From DASVEE01 sp036399695 (GTDB lineage: Bacteria; Acidobacteriota; Thermoanaerobaculia; Gp7-AA8), in NCBI GenBank assembly GCA_036399695.1, contig DASWMP010000309.1:1-33352 (forward strand): a stretch of 33,352 nt of DNA, given 5' to 3'. A program made the translations under genes and the position numbers. Positions 1 to 6,647 of this stretch are shown piece after piece (within the stretch, counting starts at the first letter, position 1; each line of letters starts with the position of its first letter). The notes beneath the pieces were generated by a model, which did not search any database, was not told where the DNA came from, and was given only the letters and a program-made list of their open reading frames with translations.

Positions 1-19
1 GCGGGCACGCTGGCATTCA

Positions 20-46
20 ATGTGGGACAGACACTCTTGTCTGTCT
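20..46. repeat. Dispersed hairpin repeat, copy 1
   Basis: Palindromic element with arms GGACAGACA and TGTCTGTC around a CTCT loop, preceded by TGTG. The last base of the second arm differs from the consensus C. The same element recurs at 2431-2506 (two copies), 14602-14628 and 22347-22416 (two copies). Here it lies downstream of the gene ending at 140. Positions 47-139 hold nothing else I can recognise. Confidence 0.85.
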
Positions 47-139
47 GCGCCCGCAGGCGCCGGTTTCTAATCAGGCCATCAGAGTGTGTGCGCTCCGTTT
101 TGAGACACCCTCCGCACGCCACCGCACTCCGAGATCGAG

Positions 140-961
140 TCAGCCCACACCCTCGGGCAACTGCACGCCCACCTTGCGCAGCGCCTCGAACGACCCCACA
201 TCGGACCAATCGAAATCGCCGCGAATGGTCGAGACCCGCGCCGCCTTCTCCATCAGCGCGTAATCGATCGACAGCGACGGCATCTCGCCGTAGGTCGCTT
301 CGCTCACCTGCATCAGCTCTGGCGCCGCTTCGGCGAGCGCAGCGCGGAACGTGCTGCCGCGCCAGAGGAACATGCCGCCGTTCCACACGTAGTTGCCGGC
401 GCGGAGGAACTCCTCCGCCACTTCCCTCGACGGCTTCTCCGTGAAGCGGCGGACGCGCAGCACTTCGCCGTCGAGCGGCTCGCCGAGCTCCAGGTAGCCG
501 AAGCCGGTGTTCGGCTCCGTGGGGGTGATGCCGATCGTGCCCAGGTAGTCGTGGGATTCGGCGAAGACGAAGGCGCGGGTGAGGATGCGCAGGAACTCGT
601 CCTCGTCCCCGATGTAGTGATCGGACGGGAGGAAGGCCATCGTGCACTCGTCGCCGAAGCGTGAGGCGATGGTGAACGAGCAGAGCGCGATCGCCGGCGC
701 CGTGTTGCGGCGGGAGGGCTCGGTGAGCACGTTCTCCGGCGGCAGCAGCGGCAGTTGCTCGACGCAGTGGCCGCGATACCGCTCGTTCGTCGAGACGAAA
801 ATCCGCTCGGCCGGCAGGATGCGCGCGAGGCGGCCGAATGTCCGCTCCAGGAGCGACTGGCCGTCGAAGAGACGGAGGAACTGCTTCGGGTTGTCGTCCG
901 ATGACAGCGGACGCAGACGCGTGCCGGCGCCGCCGGCGAGGATGACGGCCGCGCGGTTCAC
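140..961 (-). CDS. Mannose-1-phosphate guanylyltransferase-like nucleotidyltransferase, short C-terminus
   Basis: Expected to make GDP-mannose (or a related NDP-sugar) from a sugar-1-phosphate and a nucleoside triphosphate in the cytosol. The product is 273 aa. The GTG start at 961 gives an N-terminus reading VNRAAVILAGGAGTRLRPLS, the nucleotide-binding signature. Further family motifs are FLPSDHYI, FTEKPS, NYVWNGGMFLW and DFDWSDVGSF. The GTG overlaps the TGA of the upstream glycosyltransferase by 4 bp (GTGA), so the two are probably translationally coupled. Single-domain family members are usually about 330-360 aa; this one ends about 15 residues after DWSDVGS, so the C-terminal beta-helix region is missing. 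A dispersed hairpin repeat lies about 95 bp beyond the stop. The nucleotidyltransferase assignment is firm; the exact sugar is inferred. Confidence 0.85.
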   Translation of the reverse strand: MNRAAVILAGGAGTRLRPLSSDDNPKQFLRLFDGQSLLERTFGRLARILPAERIFVSTNERYRGHCVEQLPLLPPENVLTEPSRRNTAPAIALCSFTIASRFGDECTMAFLPSDHYIGDEDEFLRILTRAFVFAESHDYLGTIGITPTEPNTGFGYLELGEPLDGEVLRVRRFTEKPSREVAEEFLRAGNYVWNGGMFLWRGSTFRAALAEAAPELMQVSEATYGEMPSLSIDYALMEKAARVSTIRGDFDWSDVGSFEALRKVGVQLPEGVG

Positions 962-2370
962 GAGCTCTTCCTTCCGACCGCGATGAGGCTGAGCCCCTTC
1001 GACGGCGTCTCCCCTTCGAAGGCGCGGAAGAACGGCACGAGCCGGTCGAAGACGCGCGACTGGCCGGACGGCAGGCCGCCACGGCGGAACAGCTTCGAGT
1101 TGAGCCACCAGGCCAGGCGCGAGAAGCGGTTGTGAAATGAGACGTACTCGATTTCGAAGCCGGCCGCCTGCAGCTTGGCCGTCAGCTCGTCGCGGTCGTA
1201 GCGGCGACGGTGGCCGACCGCCTGATCCATCGGGCCGAAGAGCGACTTGCCGGCCGGGACGTAGACCACGACGCGGCCGCCGGGCGGCAGTAGTTGCGCG
1301 GCGCGGCGCAGGGCGCCTTCGTCGTCGTTCAGTTGCTCGAGCACGTTGATCAGGGTGACGGTGTCGAACTGATGGCGCGCCAGAGCCAGCGACGAGTCGG
1401 ACTCGAGGTCGCAGCGCTCGACGAGGATGCCGGGACTGCGGCGGAACTGGTTGCGCAGCCGGTCGATGTACGGCGTCTCCCGATCCGTGGCCACGATCAG
1501 CTCGCGGCCGTAGAGAAAGCGTGTCATCGTCCCGCTGCCGGCGCCGGCTTCCAGCACCCGCTGGCCGACGAACGGCTTCACCCGGTCCCAGACCCAGCGG
1601 TTGTAGCGCTTGAGGCGGGAGCGGCGGCGGAGCGTGGCGTACGTCTTCGGCTCGCTGGAGGCGTCGTCGAAGAGACCGTAGCGGAGGATGGTCCAGATGG
1701 CGCTGAAGCCGTCCTTCCAGTTGATTTTCTTGCCTTCCCAGTACTCGCGGCCGTAGTACGAGATCGGCACCTCGAAGATCCGGTAGCCGCGCTTGGCCAG
1801 CTTGGCCGTGATCTCCGGCTCGATCCCGAAGCGGTTCGAGTTGAGCTTGATCGACTGGATGACTTCGCGGCGGAAGACTTTGTAGCAGGTCTCCATATCC
1901 GTGAGATCGAGGTTGGTCGTGGCGTTGGAGAGGAACGTGAGGAACGTGTTCCCCATCCGGTGCCAGAAGAGCATGACCCGGCGGGGGTAGCCTTCGAACC
2001 GCGAGCCGAAGACGACGTCGGCATGGCCGTCGACGATCGGCTTGATGAGCGTGGGGTAGTCGACGGGGTCGTATTCGAGGTCGGCGTCCTGAATGAGGAC
2101 GATCTCGCCCCGCGCTTCCTCGATCCCGCGCCGGATGGCCGCCCCTTTCCCCTGGTTGACCGGCTGAAAGAGATGCCGGATCTCCGGCCACTGCGCGGCC
2201 AGCTTGGCGACGACCTCGGCGGAGCCGTCGTTCGACTGGTCGTCGATGACGATGATCTCCTTCTCGATCGGCACTTCATGCACGCGCCGCAGCAACTCCG
2301 CGACGGTCGCGCGCTCGTTGTAACAGGGGATGACGACGCTCAGCAGGGGAGCGGGAGAGGGGGTACTCAT
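958..2370 (-). CDS. Bifunctional family 2 glycosyltransferase / class I SAM methyltransferase
   Basis: A 470-aa fusion. Residues about 8-240 are a GT-A glycosyltransferase of the dolichol-phosphate mannose synthase type: LSVVIPCYNE, IIVIDDQSNDGS, the metal-binding region QDADLEYDP, VVFGSRF, and the REYWEGKKINWKDG segment typical of this subgroup. Residues about 265-470 are a Rossmann methyltransferase with the SAM motif VLEAGAGSGT and a motif-IV-like FDTVTLINVLEQL. The family normally transfers a sugar from NDP-sugar to polyprenyl phosphate; the methyltransferase substrate is unknown. The ATG at 2370 was chosen because it begins directly before the GT2 core; frame continues upstream only into a repeat. 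The coupled downstream gene would supply GDP-sugar, and the divergent gene could supply polyprenyl phosphate. Domain calls are firm, pathway is inference. Confidence 0.9.
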   Translation of the reverse strand: MSTPSPAPLLSVVIPCYNERATVAELLRRVHEVPIEKEIIVIDDQSNDGSAEVVAKLAAQWPEIRHLFQPVNQGKGAAIRRGIEEARGEIVLIQDADLEYDPVDYPTLIKPIVDGHADVVFGSRFEGYPRRVMLFWHRMGNTFLTFLSNATTNLDLTDMETCYKVFRREVIQSIKLNSNRFGIEPEITAKLAKRGYRIFEVPISYYGREYWEGKKINWKDGFSAIWTILRYGLFDDASSEPKTYATLRRRSRLKRYNRWVWDRVKPFVGQRVLEAGAGSGTMTRFLYGRELIVATDRETPYIDRLRNQFRRSPGILVERCDLESDSSLALARHQFDTVTLINVLEQLNDDEGALRRAAQLLPPGGRVVVYVPAGKSLFGPMDQAVGHRRRYDRDELTAKLQAAGFEIEYVSFHNRFSRLAWWLNSKLFRRGGLPSGQSRVFDRLVPFFRAFEGETPSKGLSLIAVGRKSS

Positions 2371-2430
2371 TCGCGGCGCGTATTGTACGTGGGGCGAGCT
2401 TAGGGCGTTTTGGTTGTTGGTTGTTGGTTT

Positions 2431-2506
2431 TGATGTGGGACAGACACTCTTGTCTGTCCGGCGCACCCGGAACCACCGGACAGACAAGAGTGTCTGTCCT
2501 ACATCA
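2431..2506. repeat. Paired inverted copies of the GGACAGACA hairpin repeat
   Basis: Two copies of the dispersed hairpin face each other: arms at 2431-2461 and 2476-2506 (31 nt, one mismatch) with a 14-nt spacer. Each arm is itself a small palindrome, so two short hairpins or one long one can form. The pair lies in the divergent gap between the glycosyltransferase and the kinase gene. It is preceded at 2408-2430 by a GGTTGTTGG run related to the repeat at 11526-11586. Confidence 0.9.
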
Positions 2507-2525
2507 GGAGGCAATCGCCTTACCA

Positions 2526-3905
2526 TTGCCCCGCTTGTCACACCAGACTCACGAACCCCTCCGCAAATCGATCCACATCGCCTTCGGGCTCTGCGCCTTC
2601 ACGCTCAAGTGGCTGCCCTGGTGGGTGGCGGCGGGGGTCTGCATCGCCGCGATCGTCGGCAACTGGCTGATCCTGCATCGCGTGGTCGGGCGGCGGGTGG
2701 CGCGCGACGCCCGCGGGTTCGACGCCGGCATCATTCTCTATCCCGTCTCCGTCCTGGCGCTGGTGCTCGTCTTCCATGACCGGCTGCACTTTGCCGCCAT
2801 CGGGTGGGCCATGCTCGCATTCGGCGACGGCGTGGCCACGCTGGCCGGACGGTCCTTTCCGATCGCACGCATCCCCTGGAACCGCAACAAGAGCTGGGGC
2901 GGCTTCCTCGCGTTCCTGATCGCTGCCTGGGTCTCCGGCGTCGCCGTCGGCTGGTTCCTCGGGTATCCGCACCCGGTCGTGATCCTCGTGGCCGCGCTGT
3001 GCGCAGCTATCGGCGAATCACTGGCCCTGAACGTCGACGACAACGTGATCGTGCCGTTCGCCGCCGCGGTCGCGCTCGTGGTCGCGGGCCTGCAGCCGAT
3101 CTGGCCCTACGCCGTCTGGCCGCAGACGCCGCTCTGGCTCCTCGTCAACGGCGCCCTGGCGCTCGTCGGCTTCTTCACGAAATCCGTCGATTTTTCCGGT
3201 GCGCTCGGCGGCTGGGTCCTCGGCACGATCCTCATCCTCGGCGCCGGCTGGCCGCTCTACGCCACGCTGCTCGCCTTCTTCATCCTCGGCACGCTCACGA
3301 CGAAGCTCGGCTACGCGAAGAAAGCACGCGCCGGCCTGGCGCAAGAGAAGGGTGGACGCCGCGGCTTCAGTCACGCCTTCGCCAATGTCGGCGTGGCCGC
3401 GATCTGCGCCATCGCCACGACGCGGCTCGCGCGGATGGAGCTCGCCGAGCGGGAGCTGATGTTCATCCCGCTCTTCATGGGCATCGCCGCCCTCGCGACC
3501 GCCGCCGCCGACACGACGGCCTCGGAGATCGGACAGCTCCTCGGCAAGCGCGCGTTCCTGCCGCTGACGCTTCGCCGGGTGCCGGTCGGCACCGAGGGGG
3601 CGATCTCCGTCGAAGGCACGCTCGCCGGGCTCGCCGGGGCCTTCGTCGTGGCGGCGATCGGTGCATGGTGCGTGCACGTGGCGTACGCCTATCCGGTCGA
3701 CGTCATGCTCGTGGCCACGCTCACCGCCTGCGCGTTCCTCGGCTCGTACGTCGAGAGCGTCGTCGGGAGTTGGAACCGCAAACGGGCCACACCGGTCCCG
3801 AACGGCGCGCTGAATTTCTTCAACACGGCGATCGGCGCGCTCCTGTTTCTTCTCGCCGTGAAACTGTTTCCGCAGGTGGCGGCCTGGGGCACGAATCTTG
3901 GGTAG
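2526..3905 (+). CDS. Fused polyprenol/phytol kinase-like and DUF92 membrane protein
   Basis: A polytopic membrane protein of about 459 aa. The N-terminal half (to about residue 210) resembles CTP-dependent polyprenol/phytol kinases (VTE5/SEC59 type): RKSIHIAFG, then AFGDGVATLAGR and WNRNKSWGG, the nucleotide-binding loops. The C-terminal half is a DUF92 domain (VTE6/TMEM19 type): FFTKSVDFSGALGGWVLGT, AAADTTASEIGQLLG and the closing NFFNTAIGALL. In plants VTE5 and VTE6 phosphorylate phytol in two successive steps, so a fusion suggests a prenol-to-prenyl-diphosphate enzyme; this is inference. No ATG fits: upstream frame runs through the hairpin repeat. TTG at 2526 (or 2535) lies 14 nt after an AGGAGG at 2506-2511, so the start is uncertain. 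Adjacent glycosyltransferase genes suggest a polyprenyl carrier role, but prenol salvage is also possible. Confidence 0.8.
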   Translation: MPRLSHQTHEPLRKSIHIAFGLCAFTLKWLPWWVAAGVCIAAIVGNWLILHRVVGRRVARDARGFDAGIILYPVSVLALVLVFHDRLHFAAIGWAMLAFGDGVATLAGRSFPIARIPWNRNKSWGGFLAFLIAAWVSGVAVGWFLGYPHPVVILVAALCAAIGESLALNVDDNVIVPFAAAVALVVAGLQPIWPYAVWPQTPLWLLVNGALALVGFFTKSVDFSGALGGWVLGTILILGAGWPLYATLLAFFILGTLTTKLGYAKKARAGLAQEKGGRRGFSHAFANVGVAAICAIATTRLARMELAERELMFIPLFMGIAALATAAADTTASEIGQLLGKRAFLPLTLRRVPVGTEGAISVEGTLAGLAGAFVVAAIGAWCVHVAYAYPVDVMLVATLTACAFLGSYVESVVGSWNRKRATPVPNGALNFFNTAIGALLFLLAVKLFPQVAAWGTNLG

Positions 3906-3916
3906 GATGGCGATGC

Positions 3917-4273
3917 GTGGAGCGTCGAATTCTGGTCGTCGATGACGAGCCCTACATCCGGGAAGTGCTGATTCAGCGTTTGCGGAACCGTGCGTACGCG
4001 GTCGAAGGGGCCATCGACGGCGAGGACGCGCTGGTGAAGCTGGCCGCGGGGCGGTTCGATCTCGTCATTCTCGATCTGCTGATGCCGAAGACGGGCGGCG
4101 TGGACGTGCTGCATACGCTCGAGCGTGCCACCTGGGCGCCTCCGGTGATCGTCCTCTCGGGCCTCGCGGAGCTGTGGAAACGGCATCACGACGACTCGCC
4201 CGTCGTGGCGGCTCTGCAGAAACCGGTGGAGTTCGATCGCCTCGTGCGCGCGATCGAGAGTGCATTCCGATAG
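3917..4273 (+). CDS. Single-domain response regulator (CheY-like receiver)
   Basis: A stand-alone receiver domain of 118 aa, too short for any output domain. The acidic pocket is D9-D10, the phospho-acceptor is D53 in VILDLLMPKTGG, the switch serine is S81 (VIVLSG) and the conserved lysine is K102 (LQKP). It starts with GTG at 3917, 9 nt after an AGGA, and is 11 bp downstream of the kinase-like membrane protein and 9 bp upstream of der, so it may be cotranscribed with both. No histidine kinase lies nearby. It likely acts by protein-protein contact; the partner is unknown. Confidence 0.9.
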   Translation: MERRILVVDDEPYIREVLIQRLRNRAYAVEGAIDGEDALVKLAAGRFDLVILDLLMPKTGGVDVLHTLERATWAPPVIVLSGLAELWKRHHDDSPVVAALQKPVEFDRLVRAIESAFR

Positions 4274-4282
4274 GATGCGCCA

Positions 4283-5641
4283 ATGGCGAAGCAGCCCCTC
4301 AAACGAATCGTAATCGTCGGCCGCCCGAATGTCGGCAAGTCGACTCTCTTCAACCGTCTGGCAGGTAAACGCCGCGCGCTCACCCACGATCTTCCCGGCA
4401 TGACGCGCGACCGGCTGTCGGACATCGTCACGCTCGACGACGGCCGGCGCTACGAGCTCACGGATACGGGCGGCCTCGAATACGGCGACTCGCCAATGTC
4501 GGCCTTCGCCGATGAGATCCGCGCCCAGGCCACGGCGGCGCTGCGCGACGCCGATTTCATCCTGTTCGTCGTCGACGGCGCGGCGGGCCTGCTTTCCGAG
4601 GACCGCGACATCGCCGAACAGCTCCGCTCCGAGAGGGGGAAGACCGTCCTGCTGGTCAACAAGGTCGACCGCAAGGACGCCGACGTCCACGACTTCTGGG
4701 GTCTCGGCCTCGAGCGGATGATTCCGATTTCGGCCGAGCATGGCGAAGGGATCGACGAGCTGACGGACGCCATCGAGGAGATCGTTCCGCCGGAAGCGGC
4801 GCCGGACGAGGAGGCAGAGGACGAGGATGCGCCGATCCGCGTGGCCATCATCGGCCGCCCGAACGTCGGCAAGTCATCGCTGCTGAACAAGCTGACGAAC
4901 GAGGAGCGGGCCGTCGTTTCGCCGATCTCCGGCACGACGCGCGACGCCATCGACTCGGAGATCCTTCGCAACAACAAGCCGTACCTGCTGATCGACACCG
5001 CCGGTATCCGCCGCAAGGGGAAGACGACCGACGAAGCGGAGAAGCTGTCGGTCATCTCCGCGCGCAAGGCCATCGAGCGCTGCGAGATCGCTCTCGTGAT
5101 GATCGACGCCATCGAAGGCGTCACCGCGCAGGACGCGACGGTCGCCGGCTACGCGGAAGAGTCGGGCAGGGCGGCGCTGATCCTCGTGAACAAGTGGGAC
5201 GCCGCCGAGCACGCGCAGGACGACGCGAAGAAGTTCGAGGAGGACGTCCGCTTCAAAATGAAGTTCCTCTCGTACGCGCCCCTGGAGTTCATCTCCGCCA
5301 AGAGCGGCCGCCGTGTCGAGAAGATCTTCCCCCGGATCGACAAGATCGTGGCCGGTTTCCGCCAGCGCTTCCGCACGTCGGAGCTGAACGAGATCCTGGC
5401 GAAGGCGTTCGTCGCCCATCAGCCGCCCGCCGTCCGCGGACGCCCGCGCCGCTTCTACTACGTGACGCAGCTCAAGGCGGGACCGCCGACGTTCGCGCTG
5501 TTCTCGAACGTCGACGAGCCGTTGCACTTTTCGTATCGCCGGTACCTGGAGAACCAGTTCCGGGAGGCGCTGGATCTCGTCGGCTGCCCCGTGCACTTTG
5601 TGATCCGGGCCCGAAAAGGCATGAAGCGCGAGCGTCGATAG
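4283..5641 (+). CDS. der: Ribosome biogenesis GTPase Der (EngA)
   Basis: Essential double GTPase that assists 50S ribosomal subunit maturation. At 452 aa it has normal family length. The two tandem G domains each begin with a P-loop, GRPNVGKST near residue 14 and GRPNVGKSS near residue 191. Each domain carries its own DTGG/DTAG switch II and an NKVD/NKWD base-recognition motif. The acidic linker (EEAEDEDAP) separates them. The C-terminal KH-like domain contains the family signature RGRPRRFYYVTQ and ends in RARKGMKRERR. Start ATG at 4283 begins directly before the first G domain, with an AGGA about 9 nt upstream. It appears intact. Confidence 0.97.
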   Translation: MAKQPLKRIVIVGRPNVGKSTLFNRLAGKRRALTHDLPGMTRDRLSDIVTLDDGRRYELTDTGGLEYGDSPMSAFADEIRAQATAALRDADFILFVVDGAAGLLSEDRDIAEQLRSERGKTVLLVNKVDRKDADVHDFWGLGLERMIPISAEHGEGIDELTDAIEEIVPPEAAPDEEAEDEDAPIRVAIIGRPNVGKSSLLNKLTNEERAVVSPISGTTRDAIDSEILRNNKPYLLIDTAGIRRKGKTTDEAEKLSVISARKAIERCEIALVMIDAIEGVTAQDATVAGYAEESGRAALILVNKWDAAEHAQDDAKKFEEDVRFKMKFLSYAPLEFISAKSGRRVEKIFPRIDKIVAGFRQRFRTSELNEILAKAFVAHQPPAVRGRPRRFYYVTQLKAGPPTFALFSNVDEPLHFSYRRYLENQFREALDLVGCPVHFVIRARKGMKRERR

Positions 5642-5703
5642 AAGCCCGCCCGCGGTGCGGGGCTCTGCCGGCACGTCCTGGCTGTACTACTCCAAACGCC
5701 GCG

Positions 5704-6414
5704 TTACACCATCGATTTGCCGTGTGGCATGGCTTGTCGCACGGCTTCGACGGCGCGCGGATCGGCCCCGTCTACCTCCTCGTAGAGCTTGAGCAGCTCG
5801 CGGGCGGCGCTGGCGGGGCCGAGACGCATCGCCTGCTCGAGGGCGTGATGGTCGAAGCGGCGGAGCGGGTCGAGGGTGTCGTTACCGCCGCCGAGAATCT
5901 GCACGAGGTGACGCATCGCGTGGGCGAGCATGAAGCGGGCGGAGGCGAGCTCGCCGCGCTGCGCCCGTCCGGCCGCCACGAGCAGGTTCGCGAGAAACAT
6001 CCCGTGCAGCCACTCGCGGCCGGGCGGCGGATCGCTGATGGCGGCGATCTCCCGCATCCGCGCCTCGATGCGCTCGCGGTCGAGCAGCACGCGGTAATCG
6101 TTCGCCCGGGCGACGTGCAGCTCGTCGGGTGTGAAGACGGCGTACTCGACGAGGTGGCCGTCGTCGTAGATCGCCTTGCAGCCGTGCGGCGTCTCCCGGA
6201 ACCAGAAGGCGATGCGCTCACGGTCGGGGAGCCAGTCGGTGGACGCACGCAGGGCTTCGGCCTCGTGGGCGATCACAAAGAAATCGTGATCGGAGTAGCG
6301 GTCGGGTGTGCGCCCCTGCTCCGCCATGGAGCCGAGAGCGACGATGCCGACCACGCGCGGGTCGGCCGTGAGAGTGCTGACGAGCTGCTCGGTGAACGCG
6401 TGGTAGGGACTCAT
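5704..6414 (-). CDS. Nucleotidyltransferase-domain protein
   Basis: A 236-aa protein with an N-terminal Pol-beta-type nucleotidyltransferase fold: LGSM at residues 27-30 followed by YSDHDFFV, which gives the G28-S29 helix and the metal-binding D42-x-D44 pair. The third carboxylate may lie in the HLVEYAVF strand. The C-terminal half is helical. This architecture is seen in aminoglycoside and lincosamide adenylyltransferases and in many uncharacterised relatives, so I do not assign resistance. It stands alone on the minus strand, convergent with der; 62 bp separate the stops. Product and substrate are unknown. Confidence 0.75.
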   Translation of the reverse strand: MSPYHAFTEQLVSTLTADPRVVGIVALGSMAEQGRTPDRYSDHDFFVIAHEAEALRASTDWLPDRERIAFWFRETPHGCKAIYDDGHLVEYAVFTPDELHVARANDYRVLLDRERIEARMREIAAISDPPPGREWLHGMFLANLLVAAGRAQRGELASARFMLAHAMRHLVQILGGGNDTLDPLRRFDHHALEQAMRLGPASAARELLKLYEEVDGADPRAVEAVRQAMPHGKSMV

Positions 6415-6434
6415 GGTTGTGCGGAGAGGACGAT

Positions 6435-6540
6435 AGGACCTATGGGGCCTATGGGACAGATGGGACTACTGACGCGTGTCATTTTGCCATCGTTCGACTT
6501 CTCATCGGACCCATAGGTCCTATAGGTCCCATGGGTCCGA
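6435..6540. repeat. Inverted repeat of the CCTATAGGTCCCAT family
   Basis: The left arm (about 6435-6466) reads AGGACCTATGGGGCCTATGG and onward; the right arm (about 6508-6540) reads back with CCCATAGGTCCTATAGGTCC. Arms pair imperfectly around about 40 nt. The family recurs at 17410-17515. It lies between the nucleotidyltransferase and the aconitase gene. The remainder up to 6647 shows only a GAAGAGG ribosome-binding site before the ATG at 6648. Confidence 0.8.
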
Positions 6541-6647
6541 TCGTTGCCCATGCCGCACGGCCGGATTAGGCCCACTCTAGTCTGGTAGTCGCCGTGCATA
6601 CGTCCGGCATAGAATCGGAAGCCATTGCCAAACGTTGAAGAGGCACG

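Noticed and set aside
2421..2525. N-terminal extension of the polyprenol-kinase-like protein through the hairpin repeat
   Set aside because: The extension is translation of the repeat (reading WDRHSCLSG-type peptide), which occurs at several unrelated loci.
5642..5703. Rho-independent terminator between der and the nucleotidyltransferase
   Set aside because: A weak GCCCGC/GCGGGGC pairing exists but no U-run follows, so I do not call it.
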